A DNA stretch of 64,000 bases from Bradyrhizobium amphicarpaeae (GCF_002266435.3 NZ_CP029426.2:6292001-6356000); one strand, 5' to 3'; positions 29,323-39,824 are shown, counted from the first letter of the stretch. Notes: generated from the letters alone by a model not told the origin. Program-made: numbers and translations.

Positions 29323-30960
29323 TTACGTCCCGACCGATCCGTTGCCGGCCGTCTCCAGCCGGAACGCGGCCGCGAACAGCGCGCGCGTGTAATCGGTCTT
29401 CGGATTCTTGAACAGCTCGGCGGCCTGGCCCTCCTCGACCACCTTGCCGCCGCGCATCACGATCAGGTGGCTCGCAAGCGAGGCCACCACGCGCAGGTCG
29501 TGGGAGATGAACATGTAGGTGAGATCCCGCTTGCGCTGGAGCTCGCGCAGCAGGTCGACCATCTGGGCCTGGAACAGCATGTCGAGCGCGCTGGTGGGCT
29601 CGTCCAGCACGACGAAATCCGGCTCCAGCACCACCGCCCGCGCGATGCTGATGCGCTGGCGCTGGCCCCCGGAGAATTCATGGGGATAGCGGTAGCGGGT
29701 ATCCGGCTTCAGCCCGACGTCTTCCAGCGCCTTGACGACGCGCTCCTCGCGTTCTTCCCGCGTCAGCTTCGGCTGATGCACCGAGAGACCTTCCGCGATG
29801 ATGTCGGCGACCGACATGCGCGGTGAGAGCGAGCCAAACGGATCCTGGAACACGATCTGCATGTCGCGCCGGAACGGCCGCATCTCCTTGAAGCGCAGGC
29901 CCTGGATGTCTTTCCCCAGGAACACGATGCGTCCGTTCGATGAGATCAGCCGCAGCAGAGCCAGCCCCAGCGTGGTCTTGCCCGAGCCGGATTCGCCGAC
30001 CACGCCGAGCGTCTCGCCCTTGCGCACCGCGATGCTGACGCCGTCGACCGCCTTGATGTGGCCGACCGTCTTGCGCATCAGGCCGCGCTTGATTGGAAAC
30101 CACACCTTCAGGTCATCGGCCGACATCACCACCGGTGCATCCGGCTGCGGCGGCGCCGGATCGGGCTTCGGCTCCGCCGCGAGCAGGTCGCGCGTATAGG
30201 GATGCTTCGGCGTCTTGAAGACCTGCTCGACCGGCCCCTGCTCGACGATCACGCCGCCCTTCATGACGCAGACGGTGTCGGCGATGCGGCGGACGATGCC
30301 GAGGTCGTGGGTGATGAAGAGCAGGCTCATGCCGAGCCGCGAACGGATCTCGGCGAGCAGCGCCAGGATCTGCGCCTGCACGGTGACGTCGAGTGCCGTG
30401 GTCGGCTCGTCCGCGATCAACAGATCCGGCTCGTTGGCGAGCGCCATGGCGATCATCACGCGCTGGCGCTGGCCGCCGGACAGCTGATGCGGATAGCTCT
30501 TCAACCGGGTCTCCGGCTCGGGAATACCGACCTGCGTCAGAAGCTCCAGCGTTCGCTTGCGCGCCTCTGCATTGCTGGTCGGATTGTGCAGCTGGATGAT
30601 CTCGCCGATCTGCGCCTCGATCGTGTGCAGCGGATTGAGCGAGGTCATGGGCTCCTGGAAGATGATGGAGATATCGCTGCCGCGAATCCCCCGCATCTCT
30701 TGCTCGGAGCGGTTGATCAGCTCCTGCCCCTTGAAGTGAATGCTGCCCGAGGGATGCGAGGCGTTCGGATAGGGCAGCAGCTTGAGGATCGAGAGCGCGC
30801 TGACGGACTTGCCGGAGCCGGATTCGCCGACCAGCGCCAGGCATTCGCCGCGCTTGATCTGGAACGAGACCTTGTCGACCGCGAGCGTGGTGGCGCCGCC
30901 CTGGTGGAAGGCCACCGAAAGGTCGCGAACGGCGAGCAGGGGCTGATTGATCGCGTCCAT
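29323..30960 (-). CDS. yejF: Oligopeptide ABC transporter ATPase (two fused ABC domains, YejF type)
   Basis: 545 residues with two complete ATPase domains: Walker [14 protein letters not shown] near residue 42 and [14 protein letters not shown] near 325, signatures [12 protein letters not shown] and [12 protein letters not shown], and Walker [12 protein letters not shown] and [11 protein letters not shown]. Fused double ATPases are typical of YejF. It energises the YejBE permease. It lies last in the order yejA-like, yejA-like, yejB, yejE, yejF. Confidence 0.95.
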   Translation of the reverse strand: MDAINQPLLAVRDLSVAFHQGGATTLAVDKVSFQIKRGECLALVGESGSGKSVSALSILKLLPYPNASHPSGSIHFKGQELINRSEQEMRGIRGSDISIIFQEPMTSLNPLHTIEAQIGEIIQLHNPTSNAEARKRTLELLTQVGIPEPETRLKSYPHQLSGGQRQRVMIAMALANEPDLLIADEPTTALDVTVQAQILALLAEIRSRLGMSLLFITHDLGIVRRIADTVCVMKGGVIVEQGPVEQVFKTPKHPYTRDLLAAEPKPDPAPPQPDAPVVMSADDLKVWFPIKRGLMRKTVGHIKAVDGVSIAVRKGETLGVVGESGSGKTTLGLALLRLISSNGRIVFLGKDIQGLRFKEMRPFRRDMQIVFQDPFGSLSPRMSVADIIAEGLSVHQPKLTREEREERVVKALEDVGLKPDTRYRYPHEFSGGQRQRISIARAVVLEPDFVVLDEPTSALDMLFQAQMVDLLRELQRKRDLTYMFISHDLRVVASLASHLIVMRGGKVVEEGQAAELFKNPKTDYTRALFAAAFRLETAGNGSVGT

Positions 30961-30964
30961 CGGC

Positions 30965-32143
30965 CTACCTGAATGTTCTGCGCGGATCGAAGGCGTCGCG
31001 CACGGCTTCGCCGATGAAGATCAGGAGCGACAGCATGATTGCGACCGAGAAGAAGCCGGAGAAACCGAGCCAGGGCGCCTGCACATTGGACTTGGCCTGG
31101 GACAGCAACTCGCCCAGCGAAGGTGATCCCGGCGGCAGGCCGAAGCCGAGGAAATCGAGCGCCGTCAGCGTCATCACCGAGCTCGACACGATGAAGGGCA
31201 GGAACGTCATGGTCGCGACCATCGCGTTCGGCAGCAAGTGGCGGAACATGATGACGGGATTGGAGACGCCGAGCGCCCGCGCCGCCTGGATGTATTCGAA
31301 GTTGCGCCCGCGCAGGAATTCGGCCCGCACCAGACCGACCAGAGAGACCCAGGAGAACAGCAGGAGGATGCCGAGCAGCACGAAGAAGCCGGGCACGAGT
31401 ACCGAGGACAGGATCAGGAGAAGATAGAGCGAGGGAATCGCCGTCCAGATCTCGATGAAACGCTGAAAGATGAGATCGACCCGGCCGCCGAAATAGCCCT
31501 GCACCGCCCCCGCTGCGATGCCGATGACGGACGAGACGATCGTGAGACAAAGGCCGAACAGCACCGAGATGCGGAAGCCATAGATCAGCCGCGCGACCAC
31601 GTCGCGCCCCTGATCGTCCGTCCCGAGCCAGTTATATTCGAGGTCGCGGCAGCTCTTCAGCCCCTTCTTCTCCACCACCGGCTTGCATTGCGCTTCCGTG
31701 AGCATCCAGGTCGGCGGCGACGGCGCCGGCGTCGGCAGGTCGAGATTGTGGGTGTCGTAGGAGTAGCGGATCAGGGGCCAGAGGATGCTGCCACCCTTGT
31801 CCTTGATCAGCTTCTGCAAATAGGGGTCGCGGTAGTCCGCCGCGGTTTCAAAGTCGCCGCCGAAGGTGGTTTCCGAATAGGTCACGAAGGCGGGCCAATA
31901 GAGATGGCCGTCGAACTTGATCAGGAAAGGCCGATCGTTGGCGATCAGCTCCGCGAACAGCGAGAGCACGAACAGGGCGATGAACAGCCAGAACGACCAA
32001 TAGCCGCGGCGGTTCGCCTTGAAGTTCTGCCACCGCCGCCTGTTGAGCGGCGAAGGCGCGAAGGGCTTGCGCGTGATCGGAACGACCTCGCCCAGCGGGG
32101 ACTGGGCCGTGGTCTCGATCGGCGTCGGCGCGGTAATCGTCAT
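30965..32143 (-). CDS. yejE: Oligopeptide ABC transporter permease YejE
   Basis: 392 residues from the ATG at 32141-32143. A Pro-rich cytoplasmic leader is followed by a first membrane helix near residue 50, a large periplasmic loop, and the permease domain with the EAA-like loop RALGVSNPVIMFRHLLPNAM. The start overlaps the yejB stop by one base (TGATG), so it is translationally coupled. Confidence 0.94.
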   Translation of the reverse strand: MTITAPTPIETTAQSPLGEVVPITRKPFAPSPLNRRRWQNFKANRRGYWSFWLFIALFVLSLFAELIANDRPFLIKFDGHLYWPAFVTYSETTFGGDFETAADYRDPYLQKLIKDKGGSILWPLIRYSYDTHNLDLPTPAPSPPTWMLTEAQCKPVVEKKGLKSCRDLEYNWLGTDDQGRDVVARLIYGFRISVLFGLCLTIVSSVIGIAAGAVQGYFGGRVDLIFQRFIEIWTAIPSLYLLLILSSVLVPGFFVLLGILLLFSWVSLVGLVRAEFLRGRNFEYIQAARALGVSNPVIMFRHLLPNAMVATMTFLPFIVSSSVMTLTALDFLGFGLPPGSPSLGELLSQAKSNVQAPWLGFSGFFSVAIMLSLLIFIGEAVRDAFDPRRTFR

Positions 32144-33252
32144 CAGACCTCCCGCGCCTCGAAATCGATTCGTGGGTCGATCCACATATAGGTCAGGTCG
32201 GAGACCAGATTGATCACGAGGCCGACGAGCGAAAAGATGTAGAGCGTGCCGAACACCACGGGATAGTCGCGGTTGAGCACGCTCTCGAAGCTGAGCAGCC
32301 CCAGCCCGTCCAGCGAGAAGATGGTCTCGATCAGGAGCGAGCCCGAAAAGAACGCGTGGATGAAGGTGCTGGGAAAGCCTGCGATCACGATCAGCATCGC
32401 ATTGCGGAAGACGTGCCCATAGAGCACGCGGTTCTCGCTGCAGCCCTTCGCGCGCGCGGTCATCACGTATTGCTTGCGGATTTCGTCGAGAAACGAGTTC
32501 TTGGTCAGGAACGTCATGGTGGTGAAGGCACCGAGCCCCATGGCGATCAGCGGCAGCGTCAGATGCCAGAAATAATCGATGATCTTCCAGTACCAGGGAA
32601 ACTCCGACCACCCGTCGGAGGTCAGTCCGCGCAGCGGGAACCAGTTGAAGAAGGAGCCGCCGGCGAACAGGATGATCAGGAGAATCGCGAACAGGAAGCC
32701 GGGTATCGCGTAGCCGAGCACGAGCACGGTCGAGGTCCAGGTGTCGAAGCGCGTTCCGTCCTTGACCGCCTTGCGGATGCCGAGCGGGATCGAGATCAGA
32801 TAGGTCAGGAGCGTCAGCCAGAGGCCGAGCGAGATCGAGACCGGCAGCTTCTCCTTGATCAGCTGGAGCACGCTGACGTCGCGGAAATAGCTCTTGCCGA
32901 AATCGAACCGGGCGAAATTCCAGACCATCAGCGCGAAGCGCTCCGGTGCCGGCTTGTCGAAGCCGAACTGCTTTTCCAGCTTCTTGATGAAGTCGGGATC
33001 AAGGCCCTGCGCGCCGCGATATTTCGAGTTGATGGCATCGCCGCCGGCCCCCAGCTGCCCCGGCGCGCGCTGCGCAAAATCGCTGCCGCCGGAAATGCGC
33101 GAGGTGCCGCCGGTGTCGGCCCCCGAGAGCTGCGCGATCACGCGCTCGACGGGCCCGCCCGGCGCGAACTGCACAACGACGAACGAGACGAACAGGATTC
33201 CGAGCAGCGTCGGGATCATCAGAAGGATGCGGCGGGCGATATAGGCGCTCAT
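32143..33252 (-). CDS. yejB: Oligopeptide ABC transporter permease YejB
   Basis: 369 residues: an N-terminal helix (ILLMIPTLLGILFVSFVVVQFAP), a long periplasmic stretch, five further helices and the EAA-type loop RAKGCSENRVLYGHVFRNAM. This is a DppB/YejB permease. The gene follows the binding-protein gene by 2 bp. Confidence 0.94.
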   Translation of the reverse strand: MSAYIARRILLMIPTLLGILFVSFVVVQFAPGGPVERVIAQLSGADTGGTSRISGGSDFAQRAPGQLGAGGDAINSKYRGAQGLDPDFIKKLEKQFGFDKPAPERFALMVWNFARFDFGKSYFRDVSVLQLIKEKLPVSISLGLWLTLLTYLISIPLGIRKAVKDGTRFDTWTSTVLVLGYAIPGFLFAILLIILFAGGSFFNWFPLRGLTSDGWSEFPWYWKIIDYFWHLTLPLIAMGLGAFTTMTFLTKNSFLDEIRKQYVMTARAKGCSENRVLYGHVFRNAMLIVIAGFPSTFIHAFFSGSLLIETIFSLDGLGLLSFESVLNRDYPVVFGTLYIFSLVGLVINLVSDLTYMWIDPRIDFEAREV

Positions 33253-33254
33253 GA

Positions 33255-35141
33255 TTATTTCGCCTGCTCGAGCTTGGCGGCCTTGGCGGGTTCATGCCAC
33301 CAGACATCGGGCGCGCCGACGCCGTTGGCATAGCGCGGCAATTTCTGTGGATGGCCGAACTGATCCCAGTAAGCCAGCCGATGGGTCTTGGCGTACCACT
33401 GCGGCACCCAATAGCGGCCGGCGCGGAAGAGGCGATCGAAGGCGCGGCAGGCGACCGTCAAATCCTCACGGCTGTCGGCGGCCATGATCTTCTCGATCAT
33501 GGCGTCGATGGCCGGGCTGGCAATGCCCGCGAGATTGTACGATCCCTTGGTTGCCGCGACCTGCGACGAGAAGAACGCGCGCATGGCATCGCCTGGTGTC
33601 GCCGACATGCTGAAGCGCTGGATCGTCATGTCGAAGTCGAAATCCTCCACGCGCGCGCGATATTGCACGGCGTCTACGAGGCGGAGACTTGCCTCGATGC
33701 CGAGCGTTGCCAAATTCTTGATATACGGCGCGTGATGCGGCTGAAGCGAGGGCTCTTCAGCCAGGAACTCGATCTTGAACACCTCACCGCTCGGCAACAT
33801 CCGCTTGCCATCCTTGATTGGATAGCCGGCTTCGTTGAGCAATTGCTGCGATTTGCGCAGGAGAGCGCGATCCTGTCCCGATCCGTCCGAAACCGGCGGC
33901 GAAAAGGGCGTTGCGAACACTTCGTCGGGAACCTGACCGCGAAACGGCTCGAGCAGCTTCAGCTCTTCCGGCGACGGAGGCCCGTTGCTCGCCATGAGAT
34001 CGGAATTCTGGAACGGCGACACCGTGCGGGCATAGGCGCCGTACATGATGGTCTTGTTGGTCCATTCGAAGTCGAAAGCATCGATCAGGGCTTCGCGCAC
34101 GCGCGGATCCCTGAATTTTTCACGTCGCGTGTTGATGAACCAGCCCTGCGCGCCGGAGGGTGTCTCGTCGGGCACGACCTCGATCTTGACACGTCCCTCC
34201 TTGACTGCGGCGAAATCATAGCGCGTCGCCCAGATGCGGGACGTGAACTCCTCGCGGTAGAGATAGTTCTTGCCGGTGAACCCCTCGAAAGCGACGTCGC
34301 GATCGCGATAGAACTCATAGCGCACGATGTCGAAATTATAGGTGCCGCGGCAGGGCGGCAGATCGGCGCCCCACCAGTCCTTCACCCTCTCATACTCGAT
34401 GTAGCGATTGACCTCGAACTTGCCGACCTTGTACGGACCCGAGCCCAGCGGGATCTCCAGAGACGTTTCATCGAACGGGCGGGACGCGTAGTACGACTTC
34501 GAGAAGATCGGCAGGCTCGCGGCATAGAGTGGCACGTCACGCGCGCGCCCCTTGGCAAAGGTCACGACGAGCGTTGCATCGTCGGTGGCTTCCGCGCTGA
34601 CCATGTCGCGCAGCTGCACGAGGATCAGGGGATGTCCCTTCGTCTTCAGCGCCATCAGCGAGAACGCCGCATCATGCGCGGTGAGCTTCGTGCCGTCGTG
34701 GAATTTCGCCTCCGGCCGCATGGTAAAGCGATAGACCAGCCGATCCGGCGATATCTGAACGGATTTGGCCGCGAGCCCATACATCGCATCAGGCTCGTCG
34801 TTCGCGCGCACCATCAGCGGCGCGAAGGTCATGTCCATGCCTTGCGCGCCGTCGCCCTTCAGGATGAAGGCGTTGAGCGAATTGAAGGTCTGGTAGGATT
34901 GGTTATAGGCGCGTACCGACGGAATGAGCGAGAACGTGCCGCCTTTCGGCGCATCGACCTTGACGTAGTCGAAATGGTGGAAGTCGGCCGGATATTTGAG
35001 ATCGCCGAAGGCCGAAATGCCGTGCGCCTCAACCCCGCTTTCGGATGCATGCGCACCACGCAGCAGCTGCGCATTCAGCGACGCACCGACGGCGCCGCCG
35101 ACACCCAGGGACAGCACGTGGCGGCGTGACATCTGCGTCAT
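33255..35141 (-). CDS. Extracellular peptide-binding protein, YejA-like (copy 2)
   Basis: 628 residues from the ATG at 35141, with AAGGA about 10 nt before. An SRRHVLSL twin-arginine-type leader precedes the family 5 solute-binding domain (GPYKVGKFEVNRYIEYERV; FRDPRVREALIDAFDFEWTN). The product is expected to bind oligopeptides or murein peptides in the periplasm. It is a diverged paralogue of the next gene upstream; both retain the HGISAFGDLKYPADF-like start of the mature chain. Confidence 0.92.
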   Translation of the reverse strand: MTQMSRRHVLSLGVGGAVGASLNAQLLRGAHASESGVEAHGISAFGDLKYPADFHHFDYVKVDAPKGGTFSLIPSVRAYNQSYQTFNSLNAFILKGDGAQGMDMTFAPLMVRANDEPDAMYGLAAKSVQISPDRLVYRFTMRPEAKFHDGTKLTAHDAAFSLMALKTKGHPLILVQLRDMVSAEATDDATLVVTFAKGRARDVPLYAASLPIFSKSYYASRPFDETSLEIPLGSGPYKVGKFEVNRYIEYERVKDWWGADLPPCRGTYNFDIVRYEFYRDRDVAFEGFTGKNYLYREEFTSRIWATRYDFAAVKEGRVKIEVVPDETPSGAQGWFINTRREKFRDPRVREALIDAFDFEWTNKTIMYGAYARTVSPFQNSDLMASNGPPSPEELKLLEPFRGQVPDEVFATPFSPPVSDGSGQDRALLRKSQQLLNEAGYPIKDGKRMLPSGEVFKIEFLAEEPSLQPHHAPYIKNLATLGIEASLRLVDAVQYRARVEDFDFDMTIQRFSMSATPGDAMRAFFSSQVAATKGSYNLAGIASPAIDAMIEKIMAADSREDLTVACRAFDRLFRAGRYWVPQWYAKTHRLAYWDQFGHPQKLPRYANGVGAPDVWWHEPAKAAKLEQAK

Positions 35142-35155
35142 GCGGGGAGCGTCCT

Positions 35156-37057
35156 TCACGATTTCTTTGCGATCCGCGCCGCCTTGTCTGCGTCGTACCA
35201 CCAGATGAACGGGAAGCCGGACTGACCGTATTTGGGCAATTCAGCCGGACGGCCGAAACGATCCCAGCGCGCGGTGCGCACTTTGTTATACGTCCATTGC
35301 GGCACGACGTAGTGATTCCACAGCAGCACGCGGTCGAGCGCCTTGGTTGCGGCGACGAGATCGTCGCGATCTTTCGCGAAAATCACACGATCAATCAACT
35401 TGTCGACTGCCGGATTTTTGATCCCGGCTATATTGTCAGACCCCGCGACGTCGGCATTCTTAGCGCCCCAACGTTCCCGTTGCTCGTTGCCGGGAGACTG
35501 CGACTCCCCCCAGGACTTTGTGACAACATCGAAGTCCCATTCCCGCAATCTGTTCTCGTACTGTGTCGGATCCACGGTCCGTACGCTGACGGCGATGCCG
35601 AGCCGTTCCAGCGATGGCTTGTAGAACAACGTGATCCGCTCGAAACTCGGATCCGAATTCAAGAGTTCGAGGGTGAATTGGGCGCCGGTCTTGATGTCGG
35701 TCATCTTTCGGTCGCGCACTTCATAGCCGGCCTCCTTGAACAGGCGTAGCGCCTCGCGGAGATTGTCGCGCACCCGCTCCGGATTGCCGCCGACCGGGTT
35801 GCTGTAGGCGGTGGTGAAGACCTCCGCCGGCACCTCGGCACGAACGGTCTCGAGGATCTCGAGCTCCTTGCCTTGCGGCAGGCCGGTCGCCATCAGTTCC
35901 TCGATGCCGTCGAAATAGCTCACGACGCGCTTGTACTGGCCGTAGAAGATCTGCTTGTTCATCTCCTCGAAGTCGAACGCATAGTTGAGCGCACGCCGCA
36001 CGCGGGGGTCGCTGAACTTGGCGCGGCGCAGGTTCGGCACGAAAGCCTGCATCACGCCCGAGCTGCGATTGGCGAACTCTTCCAGGATCACGCGCTTTTC
36101 GGTCACGGCCGGGAAGTCGTAGGCGGTCGCCCAGTTCTTCGCGCTGTTCTCGGTACGCCAATCGACCTGGTCGGCCTTGAACGCCTCGATCGCGACGGTG
36201 GCGTCGCGGAAATATTCGTAGCGCAGCTCGTCGAAATTGTTGCGGCCGACATTGGCGGGCAGATCGCGGCCCCAGTAGTCCTTGACGCGCTCCAGCGCGA
36301 TCGACCGTCCTGCGACAAAGTCCTTGACCTTGTAGGGACCGGAACCAAGCGGCACCTCGAGCGTGGTGGCGGACACGTCGCGCTTGCGGCCTTGCGCGTC
36401 GGTCCCTTCCCACCAATGCTTCGGCAGGACAGTGAGCTGCCCGACGATCTGCGGCAACTCGCGATTACCCGGCGCGTCGAACACGAACTTCACCTCGCGC
36501 TCGCCGACCTTCTCGGCCTTCACCACATGGCTGTAATAGGCCGAGTACATCGGGTGGTGCTTCTTGAAGGAATCGAGCGAGAAGATCACGTCGTCGGCGG
36601 TAACCGGCTTGCCGTCGTGCCATTTGGCCTGCGGGCGCAGGCGGTAGGTGACGAAGGAAAAATCATCGGGATGGCTGGCGGCCTCGGCCAGCGCGCCATA
36701 TTCGGTCGAGACCTCGTCGAGCGAGGGCGTCGTGAGGGATTCGTAGATGAATGCGACGGCACCGGCGACCTGCCCCTTCACACCCGACACGACGATATTG
36801 AAATTATCGAAGGTGCCGACCGCGATCTGCCGCGCGACGCCCCCCTTGGGCGCTTCCGGATTGACGTAGTCGAAGCGCTTGAAGTCGGCGGGATATTTGA
36901 CCTTTCCGAACAGCGACAACCCGTGGCGCCAGGATGGCTCATTCGCCGCTTGCGCTTCGGCACTGCCGATGACGGAGAAGCCCGCCACGGAACCGAGGGC
37001 GGGAAGCGCTGCAACCGCAGTGCCGGTGAGCAGGAGATCGCGTCGGGTAATGGCCAA
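35156..37057 (-). CDS. yejA: Extracellular peptide-binding protein, YejA-like (copy 1)
   Basis: 633 residues with a TRRDLLLTG twin-arginine leader and a cleavage region near AEAQAANE. The mature protein is an SBP family 5 member (HGLSLFGKVKYPADFKRFDYV; FSDPRVRRALNYAFDFEEMN). It is the first gene of the yej operon. Two binding proteins feeding one permease may widen the substrate range. There is a 14-bp gap to copy 2. Confidence 0.93.
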   Translation of the reverse strand: MAITRRDLLLTGTAVAALPALGSVAGFSVIGSAEAQAANEPSWRHGLSLFGKVKYPADFKRFDYVNPEAPKGGVARQIAVGTFDNFNIVVSGVKGQVAGAVAFIYESLTTPSLDEVSTEYGALAEAASHPDDFSFVTYRLRPQAKWHDGKPVTADDVIFSLDSFKKHHPMYSAYYSHVVKAEKVGEREVKFVFDAPGNRELPQIVGQLTVLPKHWWEGTDAQGRKRDVSATTLEVPLGSGPYKVKDFVAGRSIALERVKDYWGRDLPANVGRNNFDELRYEYFRDATVAIEAFKADQVDWRTENSAKNWATAYDFPAVTEKRVILEEFANRSSGVMQAFVPNLRRAKFSDPRVRRALNYAFDFEEMNKQIFYGQYKRVVSYFDGIEELMATGLPQGKELEILETVRAEVPAEVFTTAYSNPVGGNPERVRDNLREALRLFKEAGYEVRDRKMTDIKTGAQFTLELLNSDPSFERITLFYKPSLERLGIAVSVRTVDPTQYENRLREWDFDVVTKSWGESQSPGNEQRERWGAKNADVAGSDNIAGIKNPAVDKLIDRVIFAKDRDDLVAATKALDRVLLWNHYVVPQWTYNKVRTARWDRFGRPAELPKYGQSGFPFIWWYDADKAARIAKKS

Positions 37058-37209
37058 ATCAATAGTCCTGTCTTGAAGGAGGCTACCCCTTTAAGGTCCC
37101 AATATAGGCGAGGTTTCGACCGAATATGTTGCTTTTTCCTCATCTTCGGAGGCCGGGCGGCCTGTCGGATGCGGCCAAACGCCCCGATAAACTCACCGCG
37201 AGGCCCGGA

Positions 37210-37245
37210 TAAGGAAACGGCCAGGCTTCTCAGCCTGGCCGCATA
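37210..37245 (-). terminator. Terminator hairpin after cycM
   Basis: A perfect 10-bp stem (CGGCCAGGCT / AGCCTGGCCG, loop TCTC on the plus strand, 37218-37241), 28 bp after the cycM stop. On the minus strand it is followed by TTTCCTT, a moderate U-rich tail. Confidence 0.75.
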
Positions 37246-37269
37246 TTCCAAGATCGATACCGAGGCGCC

Positions 37270-37824
37270 TTATTTCGCCGCGGTCGGTAGCGGCTTCGGG
37301 CTGTCGGAGAGGCTGTTCAGGTACGCGATGACGTCGGCGCGCTCGGAATCCTTCTGGATACCCGCGAAGCCCATCGCAGTGCCGGGAACGAAGCCCTTGG
37401 GATTGGCGATGAACTTGTTGAGATCGTCGATCGTCCAGGTGCCGCCCTTGGCCTTCATCGCCGCCGAGAAGTTGAAGCCGTTGCGGCCTTCGCCCCGGTG
37501 GTCGCCGACGACGCCATAGAGGTTCGGACCGACGCGGTTCGGGCCGCCCTTCTCGAAGGTGTGGCAGGCGCCGCACTTCTTGGCGGCCGCCGCGCCCTTC
37601 TCGACGGAGGCGGTCTGGAGCAGCTTTTCGATCGGCTCGGCGGGCGCGGCGGCAGCGCCGCCTTCCTTGCCATGGCCGGCATCTTCCTTCACGGCGATCT
37701 CGAAACCCGGCTTTTCCGGCATCTTGGGCGAGAACAACGCATTGGCGGTGAAGCTCGTCACCAGCAGAAGGAGACAGGTGCCGAGCACGGCACCGAGAAT
37801 CTTGTTGAGTTCGAAAGAGTCCAT
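37270..37824 (-). CDS. cycM: Membrane-anchored cytochrome c, CycM type
   Basis: 184 residues from the ATG at 37824, exactly the length I recall for Bradyrhizobium CycM. An uncleaved N-terminal anchor ([23 protein letters not shown]) is followed by an Ala/Glu-rich linker and a class-I cytochrome c domain with CGACH at residues 84-88 and the Met ligand in GTAMGF. CycM carries electrons from the bc1 complex to the aa3 oxidase in the inner membrane. It is a single gene, divergent from kdsB. Confidence 0.93.
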   Translation of the reverse strand: MDSFELNKILGAVLGTCLLLLVTSFTANALFSPKMPEKPGFEIAVKEDAGHGKEGGAAAAPAEPIEKLLQTASVEKGAAAAKKCGACHTFEKGGPNRVGPNLYGVVGDHRGEGRNGFNFSAAMKAKGGTWTIDDLNKFIANPKGFVPGTAMGFAGIQKDSERADVIAYLNSLSDSPKPLPTAAK

Positions 37825-38058
37825 TTCCGGCCAGGCCCCACACCGCAAGAAGGATCGAGCGGCCGGGCGGCCGCCAGGACGAGCCTCGGGAGAATCAATC
37901 GTTCCCTATCGTTTCCCCGAGTTTTGCCATTGAGATATCGGTTTGCCCGGGGTCTGGCAACCCGTATAAGCGACCCCGCTTTCGGCCCGTCCCCACTCCA
38001 TTTCCCGGCGCGGAAAACGCCCCCTTTCCAGGCTCCTGACTCCGGATCTCCAGACCCA

Positions 38059-38799
38059 ATGATCGATCCCCGCATCCTGGTGCTGATCCCGGCCCGCATG
38101 GCCGCCACCCGCCTGCCCGGCAAGCCACTCGCCGATATCGCGGGACTGCCGATGATCGTGCACGTGTTGCGCCGCGCCGAGGCCGCCGGCATCGGCCGGG
38201 TCGCGGTCGCGACCGACACACCCGAGATCGCTTCGGTCGTGACGGCCCATGGCGGCGAGGCCGTGATGACCAGCCCGACACACCCCTCCGGCTCCGACCG
38301 CATCCACGAGGCCATGCAGAAGCTCGATCCGGACGGCAAGGCCGAGATCGTGGTCAATCTGCAGGGCGATTTCCCGACGATTACGATCGACAACATCCGC
38401 GAGGTGCTGCCGCCGCTGCAGGACCCGGCCGTGGACATCGCGACACTGGCCTCGCAGATCCACACCGAGGAGGAAGACCTCGCCCCGAGCGTCGTGAAGG
38501 CGATCGGAACCTCGCTCGGCGGCAAGCGCATGCGCGCACTTTATTTCACCCGCGCCACCGCGCCGACCGGGGACGGACCGCGTTACCACCATATCGGCCT
38601 GTACGCCTATCGCCGCGCCGCGCTGGAGCGTTACGTTTCGCTGCCGCCCTCGCCGCTGGAATTGCAGGAGAAGCTCGAACAGCTCCGGGCGCTGGAAGCC
38701 GGAATGCGCATCGACTTCACCATCGTCGACACCGTGCCACGCGGGGTCGACACGCCGGCAGACCTGGAAACCGCCCGCAGCATCCTTTCCAAATCCTGA
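38059..38799 (+). CDS. kdsB: 3-deoxy-manno-octulosonate cytidylyltransferase
   Basis: 246 residues starting [27 protein letters not shown], the nucleotide-binding N-terminus of KdsB, with VNLQGDFP and HIGLYAYRR further on. It activates Kdo as CMP-Kdo for lipopolysaccharide core synthesis in the cytoplasm. The open frame extends far upstream, but the ATG at 38059 gives the family start and length. Confidence 0.95.
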   Translation: MIDPRILVLIPARMAATRLPGKPLADIAGLPMIVHVLRRAEAAGIGRVAVATDTPEIASVVTAHGGEAVMTSPTHPSGSDRIHEAMQKLDPDGKAEIVVNLQGDFPTITIDNIREVLPPLQDPAVDIATLASQIHTEEEDLAPSVVKAIGTSLGGKRMRALYFTRATAPTGDGPRYHHIGLYAYRRAALERYVSLPPSPLELQEKLEQLRALEAGMRIDFTIVDTVPRGVDTPADLETARSILSKS

Positions 38800-38838
38800 G
38801 CCGCTGTTACAAGGCCGACCCAGGAGCACTTTTAAGAC

Positions 38839-39699
38839 ATGAGCAAGATGAAGATCGCATTCCAGGGCGAGCCCGGAGCCAATTCCCACATCGCCATCGT
38901 CGAGGCCTATCCCGACGCCGAGCCGTTGCCCTGCGCCACCTTCGAGGACGCGCTGTCGGCGATCTCGTCGGGTGAGGCCGATCTCGGCATGATCCCGATC
39001 GAGAATTCGGTCGCCGGCCGCGTCGCCGACATCCACCATCTGCTGCCGGCCTCCGGCCTCTTCATCGTCGGCGAATGGTTTCTCCCCGTGCGGCATCAGC
39101 TGATGGCGGTGAAAGGGACCAGGCTCGAAGACATCAAGAGCGTCGAGAGCCATGTCCACGCGCTCGGTCAGTGCCGGCGCATCATCCGCAAGCTCGGCAT
39201 CAAGCCGATCGTGCACGCCGACACCGCCGGCAGCGCCCGCGACATCTCCGAGCGCAACGACAAGACGGTGGCCGCGATCGCCTCCCGCCTCGCCGCCAAG
39301 ATCTACGGCCTCGACATCCTCGCCGAGGACATCGAGGACGAGGCCCACAACACCACCCGCTTCGTGGTGCTGGCGCGCGAGCCAAAATGGGCGGCGCAAG
39401 GCTCCGGCCCGCTGGTCACGACGTTTGTCTTCCGGGTGCGCAATCTGCCGGCCGCGCTCTACAAGGCGCTCGGCGGCTTTGCCACCAACGGCGTCAACAT
39501 GACCAAGCTCGAGAGCTATATGGTCGATGGTAATTTCTTCGCCACGCAATTCTACGCCGACGTTGACGGCCATCCCGACGACAAGGGCCTCGCCTTCGCG
39601 ATCGAGGAGCTGAAATTCTTCTCGCGCGAATTCCGTATCGTCGGAGTGTATCCCGCCCACCCCTTCCGCGCGACCTTCAGCGAAGCACAGCAGGATTAG
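38839..39699 (+). CDS. pheA: Prephenate dehydratase
   Basis: 286 residues. The dehydratase domain (FQGEPGANSHIA; GMIPIENSVAGRVADIHHLL; the catalytic Thr of HNTTRFVVL) occupies residues 1-190. A C-terminal ACT domain (TTFVFRVRNLPAALYKAL; NMTKLESYMV) provides phenylalanine feedback. It makes phenylpyruvate without a fused chorismate mutase. It lies 39 bp after kdsB, probably in the same transcript. Confidence 0.95.
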   Translation: MSKMKIAFQGEPGANSHIAIVEAYPDAEPLPCATFEDALSAISSGEADLGMIPIENSVAGRVADIHHLLPASGLFIVGEWFLPVRHQLMAVKGTRLEDIKSVESHVHALGQCRRIIRKLGIKPIVHADTAGSARDISERNDKTVAAIASRLAAKIYGLDILAEDIEDEAHNTTRFVVLAREPKWAAQGSGPLVTTFVFRVRNLPAALYKALGGFATNGVNMTKLESYMVDGNFFATQFYADVDGHPDDKGLAFAIEELKFFSREFRIVGVYPAHPFRATFSEAQQD

Positions 39700-39700
39700 T

Positions 39701-39818
39701 CTCGTGTCCCGGACGCGCGAAGCGCGAGCCGGGATCCAGGAACTGCGAGCCTCGGAGCAACCATAGGCCCCGGCTCAGCAGCGCATGACTGCGTGCTGCG
39801 CTGCGTCCGGGGCACGAG
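39701..39818. repeat. Imperfect intergenic palindrome between pheA and the LLM gene
   Basis: Outer arms CTCGTGTCCCGGACGC (39701-39716) and GCGTCCGGGGCACGAG (39803-39818) pair with one mismatch. The interior has smaller inverted pieces (CGCGAAGCGCG). It lies between two converging genes, immediately after the pheA stop. It resembles the repetitive palindromic elements common in Bradyrhizobium. Confidence 0.75.
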
Positions 39819-39824
39819 AGCGGC

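Noticed and set aside
33294..35129. 611-codon plus-strand frame opposite the second binding-protein gene
   Set aside because: Arg/His/Gly-rich shadow composition, and the minus-strand protein is clearly real.
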